Shown piece by piece: positions 19,901-27,930 of a DNA stretch of 64,000 bases (the first letter of the stretch is position 1; every line of letters begins with the position of its first letter). This DNA is from Ignavibacteriales bacterium. Lineage in GTDB: Bacteria > Bacteroidota > Ignavibacteria > UBA10030. Under the pieces are notes generated by a model. It had not been told where the DNA came from, searched no databases, and worked only from the letters and a program-made list of their open reading frames with translations. The translations under genes and the position numbers were made by a program. The stretch spans positions 434,001 through 498,000 of the forward strand of contig JAPLFR010000008.1 in assembly GCA_026390575.1 (NCBI GenBank). Direction: 5' to 3'.

Positions 19901-20077
19901 ACAGAGACATCGCTTCGCTTTGGTGTTGACACATCAAGTGCAGCGGAATGCGATTTATTAGAGAATGAAGAAAAATCACACAAAATTGTTAAATCAAAAT
20001 TGACTCTCAAGTTTAGACCATTTGAGATTAAAACAATCAAACTTGTTACCAAGCCGTTAAAAAAGAATCGTAAATGA
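16952..20077 (+). CDS. alpha-mannosidase, glycoside hydrolase family 38
   Basis: A 1041-residue protein with the bacterial GH38 layout. An N-terminal beta-sandwich (residues 1-200) is followed by the catalytic barrel with the zinc site H229-S-H231-I-D233, the nucleophile D343 in LWLPDSFGFNW, and H550-D551 in the NQFHDVITGTSI motif. Helical and large beta-sandwich C-terminal domains complete it. The family hydrolyses alpha-linked mannose residues with retention. No signal peptide is visible, so it is probably cytoplasmic and acts on imported or recycled mannosides. The ATG at 16952 is the only start consistent with the family. It is followed by an ABC membrane-domain gene, but a functional link is not demonstrated. 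Confidence 0.95.
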   Translation: MAIDLLEQIHPHIKDSIYPLRTPLPDWRMKEGEIPDGGSASLRDKSWTSIRIPFQWGKYDKTYWFRETITITPDFSGKPLVLLLDFPEALLYLNGKPYHGIDHNHKEILICEKSKLNEQFVIAIQAYSGRRLEHNTFSFAELAVLDTTARRLDSALTVLQELDKLIDHGSYESKKIRDLIHRTLIFLKYFKPGSEEYPNAIRRAYNFLLNTLETELKTTIPGLVHLIGHSHIDTAWLWTLHETTRKCGRTFSSVLRLMEEFPEFKFSQSQPVLYEFTKRQYPDLYKQITQRITEGKWEPLGSMWTEADCNIPNGESLVRQILFGKRFFKQEFGIDSNLLWLPDSFGFNWSLPQILKKSGITHFYSSKLLWNDKTIFPHTSFWWQGIDKTKILAHISPVGLEGQITPKSLLKNINPTQEDLSVSSSLQTYGYGDGGGGPIKENLEFAVVLKTIIGLPSSQLSTVQDFFRQLEEQSANLPTWNNELYLETHRGTYTTHAKIKKENRECENLLYASELLSTLAMLFGKNSTARRYPKQKLEDAWKKLLLNQFHDVITGTSIADVYNDAQQDYQDIRICCADIMSNCIQGLSFPAKKSKSEFHFALFNTLGWQRNEYVEIFVKSNEKFLSVEDSDGNPVLYQVVERTKKGLILLCFVEHIPAFGFKHVLVRTHGDKTELFEPWAASSNKLETPFYRVHFDGKGAFRSLYAKQLRRELFQKGKTGNFFATFRDVPKQWEAWNIDAEYEKHRIDLWKTKQCKIIEQGPLRATVRLDLKTENGSTLSQNIRFYRHSPRIDFQTHIRWLEKQVLMKVAFPFNMKVSSAAYEIQFGAINRSSKPRTDEDSAKFEVPAQQWADMSDAKYGVSLMNDCKYGYNAKENSLQLTLLRSPRYPNPIEPMHCDEGVIDQGEHTFCYSLFPHSGDWTKAGTVQKARELNHSVLVFQNLQPENIPSLLESSKPNIVIDAIKKAEESDAVILRMHEAHGVSTETSLRFGVDTSSAAECDLLENEEKSHKIVKSKLTLKFRPFEIKTIKLVTKPLKKNRK

Positions 20078-20096
20078 ATTTTCAAAATGCGCATGA

Positions 20097-20990
20097 ATGA
20101 TACAGCAGAATCCCACAATGAAACTTACGGCACTACTAACCCGCTTCAAAAAGGGAATCTCTCTTGCTATCGGTCTTGTCATCATCGAGCATGTTGCGTG
20201 GATTGTTGAGCCGGCAGTATTTGGAAAAGTCATTGACGCGTTGATTGAACGTGCTTCCGGTCAGGCAAGCAATTTACAGACTTCATTGTTTCCTCTGTTC
20301 TTATGGATTGGCGTCTTCTCGATCAACTCTGGCACCGGTGTCATCCGGCGAATCGTTGATCAAAAAATCTATCTCGCAATGTTCACGCAATTGGCAACGG
20401 ATATTTCAACTGTTGCTCAAGAAAAGAAATTTCGAGCTTCAAAGACTGCAGCACTTGCACAGCTGTCGGAGCAGTATATTACTTTTTTCCAATATCGCGT
20501 TCCGGAGATTATTGAACAAGTTGTTCAGATTGGCGGGACTGTCATTGCACTTGCAGTTTTCGATTGGCGAATCTCCCTTACTTGCTTGACCATCGTCTTT
20601 CCGCTTCTTCTCATCAACAAAATTTACACGCGAAAAGTCAGCGCACTTCAGAAAGATTCACACGATACATTCGAGAATGCGTACGATGTGTTTTCTACAC
20701 AGAAACCGGAAGAGATCCGTAGTTACTATACAAAATCCGCAAGCATTAAACAGAAAATAGCGAATTGGGGCGCACTCAATTTTGGCGTGATGCGATGTAT
20801 TTTACTTTTTATCTTTCTCGCTGTTCTCTATATTTCCATCGATCTGGATGATTTTACAACCGGCAGTATCTATTCCATCGTGGCCTACATTTGGACATTT
20901 GTAACCTCTTCCGAATATCTTCCGGAATTGATGGAGAGCTGGACTTCCCTCAAAGATGTTTCCCACCGTTTAAATCAGGCTTCGCTTTAA
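20097..20990 (+). CDS. ABC-transporter-like six-helix membrane domain without ATPase
   Basis: A 297-residue protein with about six transmembrane segments, arranged like the membrane domain of ABC exporters (ABC_membrane_3 type), with intracellular loops containing QLATDISTVAQEKKFRASK and KDSHDTFENAYDVF. No Walker A, signature or Walker B motif is present and no ATPase gene follows, since the next gene is convergent. Either a separately encoded ATPase pairs with it or it has a non-transport role. The true start may be ATG 20118 (MKLTALLTRF); neither start has a strong ribosome-binding site. Confidence 0.7.
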   Translation: MIQQNPTMKLTALLTRFKKGISLAIGLVIIEHVAWIVEPAVFGKVIDALIERASGQASNLQTSLFPLFLWIGVFSINSGTGVIRRIVDQKIYLAMFTQLATDISTVAQEKKFRASKTAALAQLSEQYITFFQYRVPEIIEQVVQIGGTVIALAVFDWRISLTCLTIVFPLLLINKIYTRKVSALQKDSHDTFENAYDVFSTQKPEEIRSYYTKSASIKQKIANWGALNFGVMRCILLFIFLAVLYISIDLDDFTTGSIYSIVAYIWTFVTSSEYLPELMESWTSLKDVSHRLNQASL

Positions 20991-20998
20991 TATTTCTT

Positions 20999-21379
20999 TT
21001 ATTTCATTTCATCAAGCGCTTCACGAACCATTTTAATAATTATCACAGCATTGTACGGCTTTTGGATAAAATCCATTGCACCTGATTTAATGATTTCAGT
21101 TCTCACATCTAGATTAAAAAATCCACTTGCAAGGATCCCTTTCAACTTCGGATTTATCTTCTTCATTTTTAGGAATGCATCCCACCCGCCAAGGCGCGGC
21201 AAACCAATGTCAGACAATACGACTCCGATTTCATCTTTATGTGCAGTGAATATTTCCACGGCTTCCACACCATCTACCGCTTCAAGAACCTTCATTCCAT
21301 TATCCTCCAACATCATTTTGAGAAGGTCTCTCAGGTTCTCTTCATCTTCCACAATGAGAACTGTATCGTGGCTTTTCAC
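20999..21379 (-). CDS. stand-alone CheY-like response regulator
   Basis: A 126-residue receiver domain. The acidic pair in LIVEDEEN, the phospho-acceptor D57 (VVLSDIGLP), switch S85 (GILASGF) and K107 (FIQKPY) are all present, so it should be phosphorylatable. There is no effector domain. The style (GLPRLGGWDAFLKMKK) matches receivers that pair with hybrid histidine kinases, but none is encoded nearby. It is 12 bases downstream of the DUF4386-like membrane protein gene and may be co-transcribed with it. Confidence 0.9.
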   Translation of the reverse strand: MKSHDTVLIVEDEENLRDLLKMMLEDNGMKVLEAVDGVEAVEIFTAHKDEIGVVLSDIGLPRLGGWDAFLKMKKINPKLKGILASGFFNLDVRTEIIKSGAMDFIQKPYNAVIIIKMVREALDEMK

Positions 21380-21391
21380 TCGTACTTCCTT

Positions 21392-22165
21392 TTACAATTT
21401 ATCCTCATTGTTTTCTAAACGTCCCAATTGGAATAGCTTCACAGTGAACATCATCATCCATGCCATAAGTAAAACACCGCCGGGTGCAGCAAAAGCTGTT
21501 GCCATGTCTTTTATTCCGGGAGCAAAGGTTACAAGAATAATATAAATCAATAACAATGCACTTCCCGCGATGCCCATATATGAAGATATCTTATTAAAGA
21601 TTCTACCTTTTAACATTACAAAAGACATAATGATTCCCGCTATGTTTGGCAATACAAATCCGATAAAAACCCCCAAACTTCCATGCGCTCCTCTTACAAG
21701 CAATGCTTCACCGGCTGCCGCGTATAAAGTTTTCTGGGATTCTGTTGTCGAAGCAGCATATTTATTACTGAGTTCAAGCATAGACAAAGCTGTATTACTT
21801 GTAACAAAGATTGTTGTACCTACTAGAAAAATAATCAAGGCGAGGATGGCATATGCGTTTTGTACTTTACGATGAACAGCATAAAGTGCAAAATAGGTTG
21901 GCATGAGGATTAATTGAATAATAATATTCAACAGATCAAGATTGTATAGTCCAAGTAAGCAGCTATTTTGAAATTGTGCATATCTGTCAATCGCAGTTTG
22001 TGGTAAAGCGGATAAATTTCCGCCGGAGATAGAACCAACAATGATATCCAGGAGAATACCCATTAAAGCGATGACAGCAGCGATTCCGCCTAATGTATAA
22101 ATATTCTTCCATTGCTTCTCTGTATCCTCATTTCCATAGTGCTGATTTTGTTTAAGGTCAGACAT
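21392..22165 (-). CDS. multi-pass membrane protein, DUF4386-like
   Basis: A 257-residue protein with about seven hydrophobic segments (for example residues 24-46, 75-97, 108-130, 165-190, 200-225, 230-250) and an N-terminal hydrophilic stretch. The pattern and the LYALHRKV-type loop resemble DUF4386, an uncharacterised integral membrane family. No catalytic motif is visible. Its location between a response regulator and the qNOR gene could mean a link to NO stress, but this rests only on adjacency. A CTACAT-T-ATGTAG dyad lies 18 bases upstream of its start. Confidence 0.7.
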   Translation of the reverse strand: MSDLKQNQHYGNEDTEKQWKNIYTLGGIAAVIALMGILLDIIVGSISGGNLSALPQTAIDRYAQFQNSCLLGLYNLDLLNIIIQLILMPTYFALYAVHRKVQNAYAILALIIFLVGTTIFVTSNTALSMLELSNKYAASTTESQKTLYAAAGEALLVRGAHGSLGVFIGFVLPNIAGIIMSFVMLKGRIFNKISSYMGIAGSALLLIYIILVTFAPGIKDMATAFAAPGGVLLMAWMMMFTVKLFQLGRLENNEDKL

Positions 22166-22492
22166 TTACAAATTTCCTTTTTCTACATTATGTAGAGTGT
22201 TTTACATATGTCTAGAGTAATAGTGCGCCGCATTCAACAAACTAAAATGTGTAAATGATCCATTCTTGGAAAACTCTTTATAGATTCTTGTTAATAACGA
22301 TACTGCCACACAGCGCATCTGGTAATTTGTATGAGTGTACTTTGAATATTTTGAAAATGCAACTTCTATCAATGAAGAGTGATCAGTGATTAATGTGCGA
22401 TTTATAATGAACACGGTTGTAGGGTGATAGGGAAATGGGAGATGGGAGACGAGACAATCCCTCATCTCCCATTCCATAAATCTAAACCGATA
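22166..22492. other. intergenic region with an upstream dyad and a downstream hairpin
   Basis: This is 327 bases between the DUF4386-like gene and the qNOR stop. It holds the dyad CTACAT-T-ATGTAG at 22183-22195, a candidate operator for the DUF4386-like gene. It also holds a hairpin at 22434-22473 (AATGGGAGATG with CATCTCCCATT), 20 bases after the qNOR stop and without a U-tract. An open frame of 91 codons inside looks non-coding. Confidence 0.6.
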
Positions 22493-24721
22493 TTATTTTG
22501 CTTTTTCTTTCTTCAAGGAATGTCCTGTTATCAGTCCAAAGACAAACAACACTAGTGCCAACGCACCGAACGCAAAGATCGTATCACCAAAAATTCTTGA
22601 CCACTTGATGGTTTCCACCATCGGTAAATGAAGAAATTCTGAGCTTCGTGCATACCAATATCCATACTTTACCGACGCCCATGTTTGCATCAGACCGACC
22701 GGCAGAAGACTTCCAACAACCATCGCCATCAAGCCGATGTTGAGTGACCAGAAGGAAAACTTAAGCATCTTTTCTTTCCACTCCTTCTGCACCCACATAA
22801 TGCGCAGGCAGAAGAGCATCAATCCGATACCAAGCATTCCATAGACACCAAACAATGCAGCGTGTCCGTGAACCGGTGTTGTATTCAATCCTTGCATGTA
22901 ATAAAGGGCGATTGGAGGATTGATCATAAAACCAAATAATCCTGCGCCAATCATATTCCAAAACGCAACAGAGATGAAGAAATATATCGGCCATTTATAA
23001 TTCTTTACCCATTCAGCGGCGCGTGAAAGTTGAATATTTTCCCATGCCTCAAATCCGGCAAGCACAAGAGGCACTACTTCAAGCGCACTAAAAACCGCAC
23101 CAAACGCAAGGATAGGCGTTGGAGTACCGGAGAAATAAAGATGATGCAGCGTACCTATGATTCCACCTGAGAGATAGACAGTTGAGGAGAGAATAACAGC
23201 GGTATTTGCAGTCTTCACTCGAATTAATTTTAATCTCGCAAACATGAATATGATAACGACTGTAGCAAATACTTCAAAGAATCCCTCTACCCAAAGATGC
23301 ACAACCCACCAACGCCAGTATTCCGCGATAGCAAGATTGGTATGCTTACCCCACATCAGACCTGCCATATAAAAGCCGCCGATGGCGACTGCAGCGATCA
23401 GAAATAGTGCAAGAAGAGATCTGTGTTCATCCTTTCGTCGGATTGCAACAAAGATGTTTCTGCCAAGCAGGTATACCCAAAGCACTAATCCAATTGTGAG
23501 AGCAATCTGCCATACTCTGCCGAGATCAACATATTCATATCCCTGATGACCGAAATAGAACCAAGCATCTCCGGATAATTTGTGATTGACGCTCAGCCAT
23601 TCGCCAGTCATCGAGCCAACCACAACAAGAAGCAGCGCACCAAAGAGAACATTGACACCAAATCGCTGACCTTTCATCTCCAATCCACTTACAGCTGGAG
23701 CAATATAGAGTCCTGCCGCAAGCCATGCTGTTGCGATCCAGAAAATGCCAAGTTGCACGTGCCACGTTCGAGTCACTACATAAGGCAGCCACTTGCTCAT
23801 CGGAATTCCATAAAAGCCGTTCCCCTCTACGCCATAGTGTGCGGTGATAATTCCAACAAAGATCTGAACAAGTATTAATGCCGACACTACAAAAAAATAC
23901 TTGAGTGTTGCTTTCTGCGACGGCGTGTGTTCACTATTGAAAAGCGGATCGGAATTTGGAACCATTGGCGGCAGCGATTCCGACGCATGCGATGCATGAT
24001 ACCAAATCATTGCCCCAATACCGGCAAGCAACAAAATGATACTCACTCCAGTCCAGACAACTGCATCTGGTGTCGGATGATTGTTGACCAAGTCCTCATG
24101 CGGCCAATTACTCGTGTAAGTGATATCATCTCCCGGCCGATTAGTTGATGCCGCCCATGATGTCCAGAAGAAGAACGCCGAAAGCTGACGAAGTTTTACT
24201 GGATCATTTAATGCACCGCTGGGGATGGCGTAATCCGATTTCCCTTTTGAGAATACTTCTGAATAATGCAGTACATTTGCCTCAAACGCTGCCGCACGAA
24301 TTGAATCGATGACAATTTTTCCAGTCACAGCATCGTATGTGTTCTTCCGCATCATTTCTGTTAATCTCGATTGCAATAATGCTTTTTGTTCTGGAATGAG
24401 GTCGGCATATATCTTTCCGAACTCTTTCTTCGACCAACTGTTAAGAATGAAAACGCATTCGCGGTGAAGCCAATCGGCCGACCAATCCGGCGCAACATAG
24501 CTTCCGTGTCCCCAGACCGAACCGAGCTCCATCCCGCCCATCGCCTGCCAGACATTCTGACCTTCGCCAATCTCCCCGCTTGCAATGATAATCTTTCCAT
24601 CGGTCGTCATAACTGTCTCGGGGATTGGAGGTTTCTCTTGATAGATGCGCCATCCAGCCCACCCCAATACCAAAAATCCTACAAAAATGACTGCAGTAAA
24701 AGCTATCCAATAGCGTTTCAT
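22493..24721 (-). CDS. norZ: quinol-dependent nitric oxide reductase (single-subunit qNOR)
   Basis: A 742-residue protein. An N-terminal helix and periplasmic extension (GEIGEGQNVWQAMGGMELGSVWGHGSY) mark the qNOR type, where the NorC-like domain is fused to NorB. About 13 further helices carry the heme and non-heme iron ligands: RTWHVQLGIFWIATAWL, HLWVEGFFEVFATV (with the Glu of the FeB site), GTLHHLYFSGTP and HGHAALFGVYG. It reduces two NO to N2O with electrons from quinol at the inner membrane, for detoxification or denitrification. It is the centre of an island with a hemerythrin-like protein and an Rrf2 regulator. No nitrite or N2O reductase is in the window, which favours detoxification. 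Confidence 0.96.
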   Translation of the reverse strand: MKRYWIAFTAVIFVGFLVLGWAGWRIYQEKPPIPETVMTTDGKIIIASGEIGEGQNVWQAMGGMELGSVWGHGSYVAPDWSADWLHRECVFILNSWSKKEFGKIYADLIPEQKALLQSRLTEMMRKNTYDAVTGKIVIDSIRAAAFEANVLHYSEVFSKGKSDYAIPSGALNDPVKLRQLSAFFFWTSWAASTNRPGDDITYTSNWPHEDLVNNHPTPDAVVWTGVSIILLLAGIGAMIWYHASHASESLPPMVPNSDPLFNSEHTPSQKATLKYFFVVSALILVQIFVGIITAHYGVEGNGFYGIPMSKWLPYVVTRTWHVQLGIFWIATAWLAAGLYIAPAVSGLEMKGQRFGVNVLFGALLLVVVGSMTGEWLSVNHKLSGDAWFYFGHQGYEYVDLGRVWQIALTIGLVLWVYLLGRNIFVAIRRKDEHRSLLALFLIAAVAIGGFYMAGLMWGKHTNLAIAEYWRWWVVHLWVEGFFEVFATVVIIFMFARLKLIRVKTANTAVILSSTVYLSGGIIGTLHHLYFSGTPTPILAFGAVFSALEVVPLVLAGFEAWENIQLSRAAEWVKNYKWPIYFFISVAFWNMIGAGLFGFMINPPIALYYMQGLNTTPVHGHAALFGVYGMLGIGLMLFCLRIMWVQKEWKEKMLKFSFWSLNIGLMAMVVGSLLPVGLMQTWASVKYGYWYARSSEFLHLPMVETIKWSRIFGDTIFAFGALALVLFVFGLITGHSLKKEKAK

Positions 24722-24775
24722 GAGAGTTTTCCTTTAAGTATTTAATTTTGCATACGTTAGTAAATTGCAATTCCG

Positions 24776-25281
24776 TCAATCTCTGTATTGATCGAGATCA
24801 AAACCAGCCCTTGCTAAAGCCCGCCTTGTTGCTTCAAGAACATTGGGAGTATCGACATATTTAGCAACCGGCACTGGCGGATAATTTTTCACGTCGTTCA
24901 TGATCTCATCGACTTCCGATCCAAGAAGGCTCTCACACACTCTATAAAGACAATTCGCGCATTCTTCGTGTCCATTGTGATGATTCATAATCGCGCGTAT
25001 AGCCGTAACTATTTTTTTATTGGAGACGGAACCAGGAGCGCAGCCAGCGCACCATGTTCTACTCTTAAGGTATCGGCTGCATAATACGGCAATCCATTTT
25101 GAAGCCTCTTTATTGCCGGGAGCAATATCTTCTCTTCAATTCCGATGTGCCTGAGCAAACCTTCCCTGAATTCTGAATAAGTCGCCGGATCGATGTGTTC
25201 AATAGTACTGGCAGCCTGATTCAGCAACAACTCAAGCCGTCGATGATCACTAACAAAGAATGAATATAATTTATCATTCAT
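24776..25281 (-). pseudogene. hemerythrin-like (HHE) protein split by a -1 frameshift at a run of seven A
   Basis: Two adjacent minus-strand frames together make one 168-residue HHE protein. The first (25281-25009) has H13 (SDHRRLE), H45 and E49 (RHIGIEE) and H76 (VEHGALAALL), then stops after PSPIKK. The second frame supplies, without a gap, IVTAIRAIMNHHNGHEE, the final iron-ligand helix, plus the CESLLGSEVDEIM tail typical of the family. The join is ATA AAA AAA TAG. Slipping back one base on A-AAA-AAA gives ATA GTT and restores the frame. It could be programmed frameshifting, a recent pseudogene, or a homopolymer sequencing error. A free-standing gene at 24776-24988 is the less likely reading. 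Likely role: NO or O2 binding beside qNOR. Confidence 0.8.
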
Positions 25282-25293
25282 GGTTCAGAGCAA

Positions 25294-25902
25294 TTAATGA
25301 ACATCGTGTTTGTCGAGGCTTTCATTATGATGAGCATTGCTTTCCGCCGCCTGATGCAGCCTTTCAGCATAGTGGACAAATTCCACATACGCTTCGACAA
25401 ACTCGCGTCCTGCATCCACACTCTTGTCAGCATCCTTCTTTGCCTCCAACACATGTTTAAAGCGTATAGCAATCCCTTCTTCGATAATTACACTGAGAAG
25501 GTTGGAAAGTTCTTTCACATCACCCGTTTTGAGAGCATTATCCGCAGCAGCAACAGGCGGTTCTATGGGTGTACCAGAAGGTTTCAATCCTGTATACGGC
25601 TCGCCTTCGCTTGCACGATGCAGACGAACAAGTGTTTCAAAGAAATACTTTTCGGCAAGTTCCTGAGCCTCCTGTCCTTTCGTCCTCACCTGTAAAGTTT
25701 TCTTAAATGCCGAGCGAACTTCATCTTCGTATTCCTTCTTTATCCATTTGAGAACAGGTGTTACATCACTTTTCTCGAGTGCAAGTTTTGCTGCTTTGAC
25801 CACTGGACCGTCCATTGTGTCACAGTGCGCTCGAACCTTGTTTTGAAAAAGAAGAATCGTTAACAGCACTAAAATGCCAATGAACATTATTTTTGATTTC
25901 AT
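25294..25902 (-). CDS. DUF6448-like exported protein
   Basis: A 202-residue protein with a clear signal peptide (residues 1-25, LVLLTILLFQNKVRA) followed directly by HCDTMDGPVVKAAKLAL, the hallmark start of DUF6448 proteins. The mature part is helical and rich in charged residues, with a His-rich C-terminus (HHNESLDKHDVH) and conserved HR, HYAERLH residues that could bind metal or heme. Its function is unknown. It lies only 12 bases upstream of the hemerythrin-like gene, so it probably is the first gene of a unit leading towards qNOR and may act in NO or metal handling in the periplasm (inference). Confidence 0.75.
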   Translation of the reverse strand: MKSKIMFIGILVLLTILLFQNKVRAHCDTMDGPVVKAAKLALEKSDVTPVLKWIKKEYEDEVRSAFKKTLQVRTKGQEAQELAEKYFFETLVRLHRASEGEPYTGLKPSGTPIEPPVAAADNALKTGDVKELSNLLSVIIEEGIAIRFKHVLEAKKDADKSVDAGREFVEAYVEFVHYAERLHQAAESNAHHNESLDKHDVH

Positions 25903-25967
25903 GGCTTACTCCCGATTTGTGAATGAATTGTTCCAATATGTGACATTCTTGACTTCACAGTTATGTA

Positions 25968-26753
25968 TTAAATCTTCCATCGTGCAAGGAGAACAACATC
26001 TTTCGATGTTTTTGCATCGTACTTTTCCATCGCAATACTGCCGAAGATCTTCACGTCCATAAATCCAGCGCTTCGCAACAGACGGACAAGATCAGGTGCT
26101 TTCCACGGAGTAAGTATCACTGATTTGAGCGAATGTACAATTCTCTCTTTGCCCTTTTCAACAGTCAAGATATTGAAGCAGATACGCTTATCTTCATAAT
26201 CGTAAAATCGAACAAACATCTTTCCGTTTGCTTCCTTGATGCTTTGGATGCGTTCGTGCTGTGTGAGAATGCGGCTGTAATTGAGAATCTGAAGAAATAG
26301 TATCCCTTCGGGATTCAGCATTTCAGAAAAACTCTTGAGAGAATTAAGAAGGTTCTTTTCAGTTAATAAATGTGCACAAGTATTTCCTAGACAGAATACG
26401 GAATCGAACTTTTTATGAACAACTGTATTCAACTCAGGGAAAGTTGAATTGATTGTTTTAATATGAACGCCATATTCCTTTGCATGTTTTCGTGTCTGAA
26501 TCAACATTTCTTCAGAAATATCGGTTGCAATCACTTGTAATCCCAATTGTGCCAGCAATAGTGAATGAAATCCTGTACCGCACCCCGCGTCGAGGGCGCT
26601 TGTCAAATTGTAGCGTTCTATCAGCATCCGAAAGAACGGGCGCTCGTGTGGAAAACGTTGATCGAATCCAGTCATTCCATCATAATCCGCAGCAAGTTCA
26701 TTGTAAAACTTCTCCGGAAGATTATCTGACTTTTTATTAATCGTTGGGTCCAT
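25968..26753 (-). CDS. class I SAM-dependent methyltransferase
   Basis: A 261-residue protein from the ATG at 26753, which overlaps the upstream gene by 17 bases. An earlier ATG at 26819 would overlap it by 83 bases and adds no family sequence. The SAM-binding motif SALDAGCGTGFHSLLLAQ is followed by VIATDISEEML and a motif II region FDSVFCLGNTCAHLL. This is a Methyltransf_25 or _11 type enzyme with unknown acceptor. It is embedded in the NO/redox island behind a polyferredoxin, but I cannot say whether it methylates a small molecule, a protein or a quinone precursor. Confidence 0.8.
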   Translation of the reverse strand: MDPTINKKSDNLPEKFYNELAADYDGMTGFDQRFPHERPFFRMLIERYNLTSALDAGCGTGFHSLLLAQLGLQVIATDISEEMLIQTRKHAKEYGVHIKTINSTFPELNTVVHKKFDSVFCLGNTCAHLLTEKNLLNSLKSFSEMLNPEGILFLQILNYSRILTQHERIQSIKEANGKMFVRFYDYEDKRICFNILTVEKGKERIVHSLKSVILTPWKAPDLVRLLRSAGFMDVKIFGSIAMEKYDAKTSKDVVLLARWKI

Positions 26754-27855
26754 AGTTGGTAACCTGTCCTCTGTTGTGTTGATACAGCGGTGATTCAATA
26801 TTCTGGATTCTTTTTGCATATTCTTCTATTGAAACACTATTTTGCCAGTGACCAGTTAACATTGCCAATCCTGTAACCGCAATAAAGACGCCAACGATAA
26901 GAATTCCAAACACCCACGCTGGAATTAATTTGTTAGTACTTCCTGCACTCATCACCAGTGTATTCTTTACCGGACAAGATTCCACACAGGCATAACAACT
27001 CATACATTCATCACTCCATACTCTCTTCACTGTATGTACTTTAATTGACGAAGGACACGCTTTTGTACAGAGTTCACAGTCGATACACGTAGATATGCGA
27101 CGAATGATTTTCGCTGGACTTAAGACGCTCAAGAATCCAAGCAATGCACCGTAAGGACAAAGATAGCGGCACCAGAAGTTCTTGATGACTATAGACAAAG
27201 CGGCAAGAGCGATAAGGGTCCACAGAGCAAAGGAAGAGATGTTGACAAAAAATAAATACATCTTTATATCTGCAACTTTATTATAAGGACTATAAATGAA
27301 TTCTTTTAATGTCGGAACATCCATTTGAAAGATCGAATAAACGAAAAATATCAGGAGCAGGTATTTTATAGATCGTAATGGATAATCGAAACACTTCGAG
27401 AGACGCAGATTCTTGCCAAAGAGTTTTTGCCCAAACATCCAAAGTGCTTCACTCAACGTCCCAACAGGACACAACCAACCACAGAAAGCCTTTTTCAGGA
27501 AAACGCCAAGCGCGACAATCGCCGCAAAGATAAAAAGACCGGAAGGATGAATTTCGTTGACGATACCCGTTTGGATCCAATATTTCAAACTGATCAGAGC
27601 GCTAATGGGGAGGAATCCCTCCACACCCGGTGGCCGTTGATGGAATGATGCCGCTCCTGCAGTCTGTCCCCACTTCATGAACAAATAGAATTCTGTTCCA
27701 ATCCATACACAAAGCAATATAAATGAGAATTGAATTATCGAACGAAAGAACTGTGAATCTTCCCGCAAACGCCATAATATTCTTTTATGCCATTTCGGCT
27801 CTGTGTTGAAATTAATTCTTCGCCTACGCGCATCCGGTGGTATCTTTTTAATCAT
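26737..27855 (-). CDS. membrane 4Fe-4S polyferredoxin, NapH/NosR-C-terminal-like
   Basis: A 372-residue inner-membrane protein. It has about five helices and two CxxxCP motifs, CGWLCPVGTLSEAL and CRYLCPYGALLGFL, facing the cytoplasm. A double [4Fe-4S] ferredoxin segment then reads CIDCELCTKACP and CMSCYACVESCP, with another helix near residue 315. This is the NapH-like layout that moves electrons from the quinol pool across the membrane to periplasmic reductases. No Nap or Nos catalytic subunit is nearby, so the partner is unknown. It has a plausible promoter (TTAATC-17-TATAAT, 27904 to 27876) with an AGAC-type dyad in the spacer. Confidence 0.85.
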   Translation of the reverse strand: MIKKIPPDARRRRINFNTEPKWHKRILWRLREDSQFFRSIIQFSFILLCVWIGTEFYLFMKWGQTAGAASFHQRPPGVEGFLPISALISLKYWIQTGIVNEIHPSGLFIFAAIVALGVFLKKAFCGWLCPVGTLSEALWMFGQKLFGKNLRLSKCFDYPLRSIKYLLLIFFVYSIFQMDVPTLKEFIYSPYNKVADIKMYLFFVNISSFALWTLIALAALSIVIKNFWCRYLCPYGALLGFLSVLSPAKIIRRISTCIDCELCTKACPSSIKVHTVKRVWSDECMSCYACVESCPVKNTLVMSAGSTNKLIPAWVFGILIVGVFIAVTGLAMLTGHWQNSVSIEEYAKRIQNIESPLYQHNRGQVTNYGPND

Positions 27856-27875
27856 ACGATTATTTATGTATCAAT

Positions 27876-27904
27876 ATTATAATAAGAGTATTTAGTCTGA
27901 TTAA
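27876..27904 (-). promoter_or_regulatory. candidate sigma70-type promoter with dyad, upstream of polyferredoxin gene
   Basis: On the minus strand TTAATC (27904-27899), a 17-base spacer and TATAAT (27881-27876). The spacer contains AGAC-TAAATA-CTCT, similar to the AGAC-N6-GTCT dyad at the Rrf2 gene promoter. It may be a regulator site, but this is motif reading only. Confidence 0.45.
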
Positions 27905-27930
27905 TAAAGTAAAGAAAAGATTGTCATGCT

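Noticed and set aside
22202-22477. 91-codon minus-strand frame after qNOR
   Set aside because: It spans the hairpin at 22434-22473 and has no ribosome-binding site or recognisable domain.
24776-24988. Free-standing 70-residue protein gene
   Set aside because: Its sequence is the missing C-terminal helix and tail of the preceding hemerythrin-like gene in the -1 frame, so it is not an independent gene.
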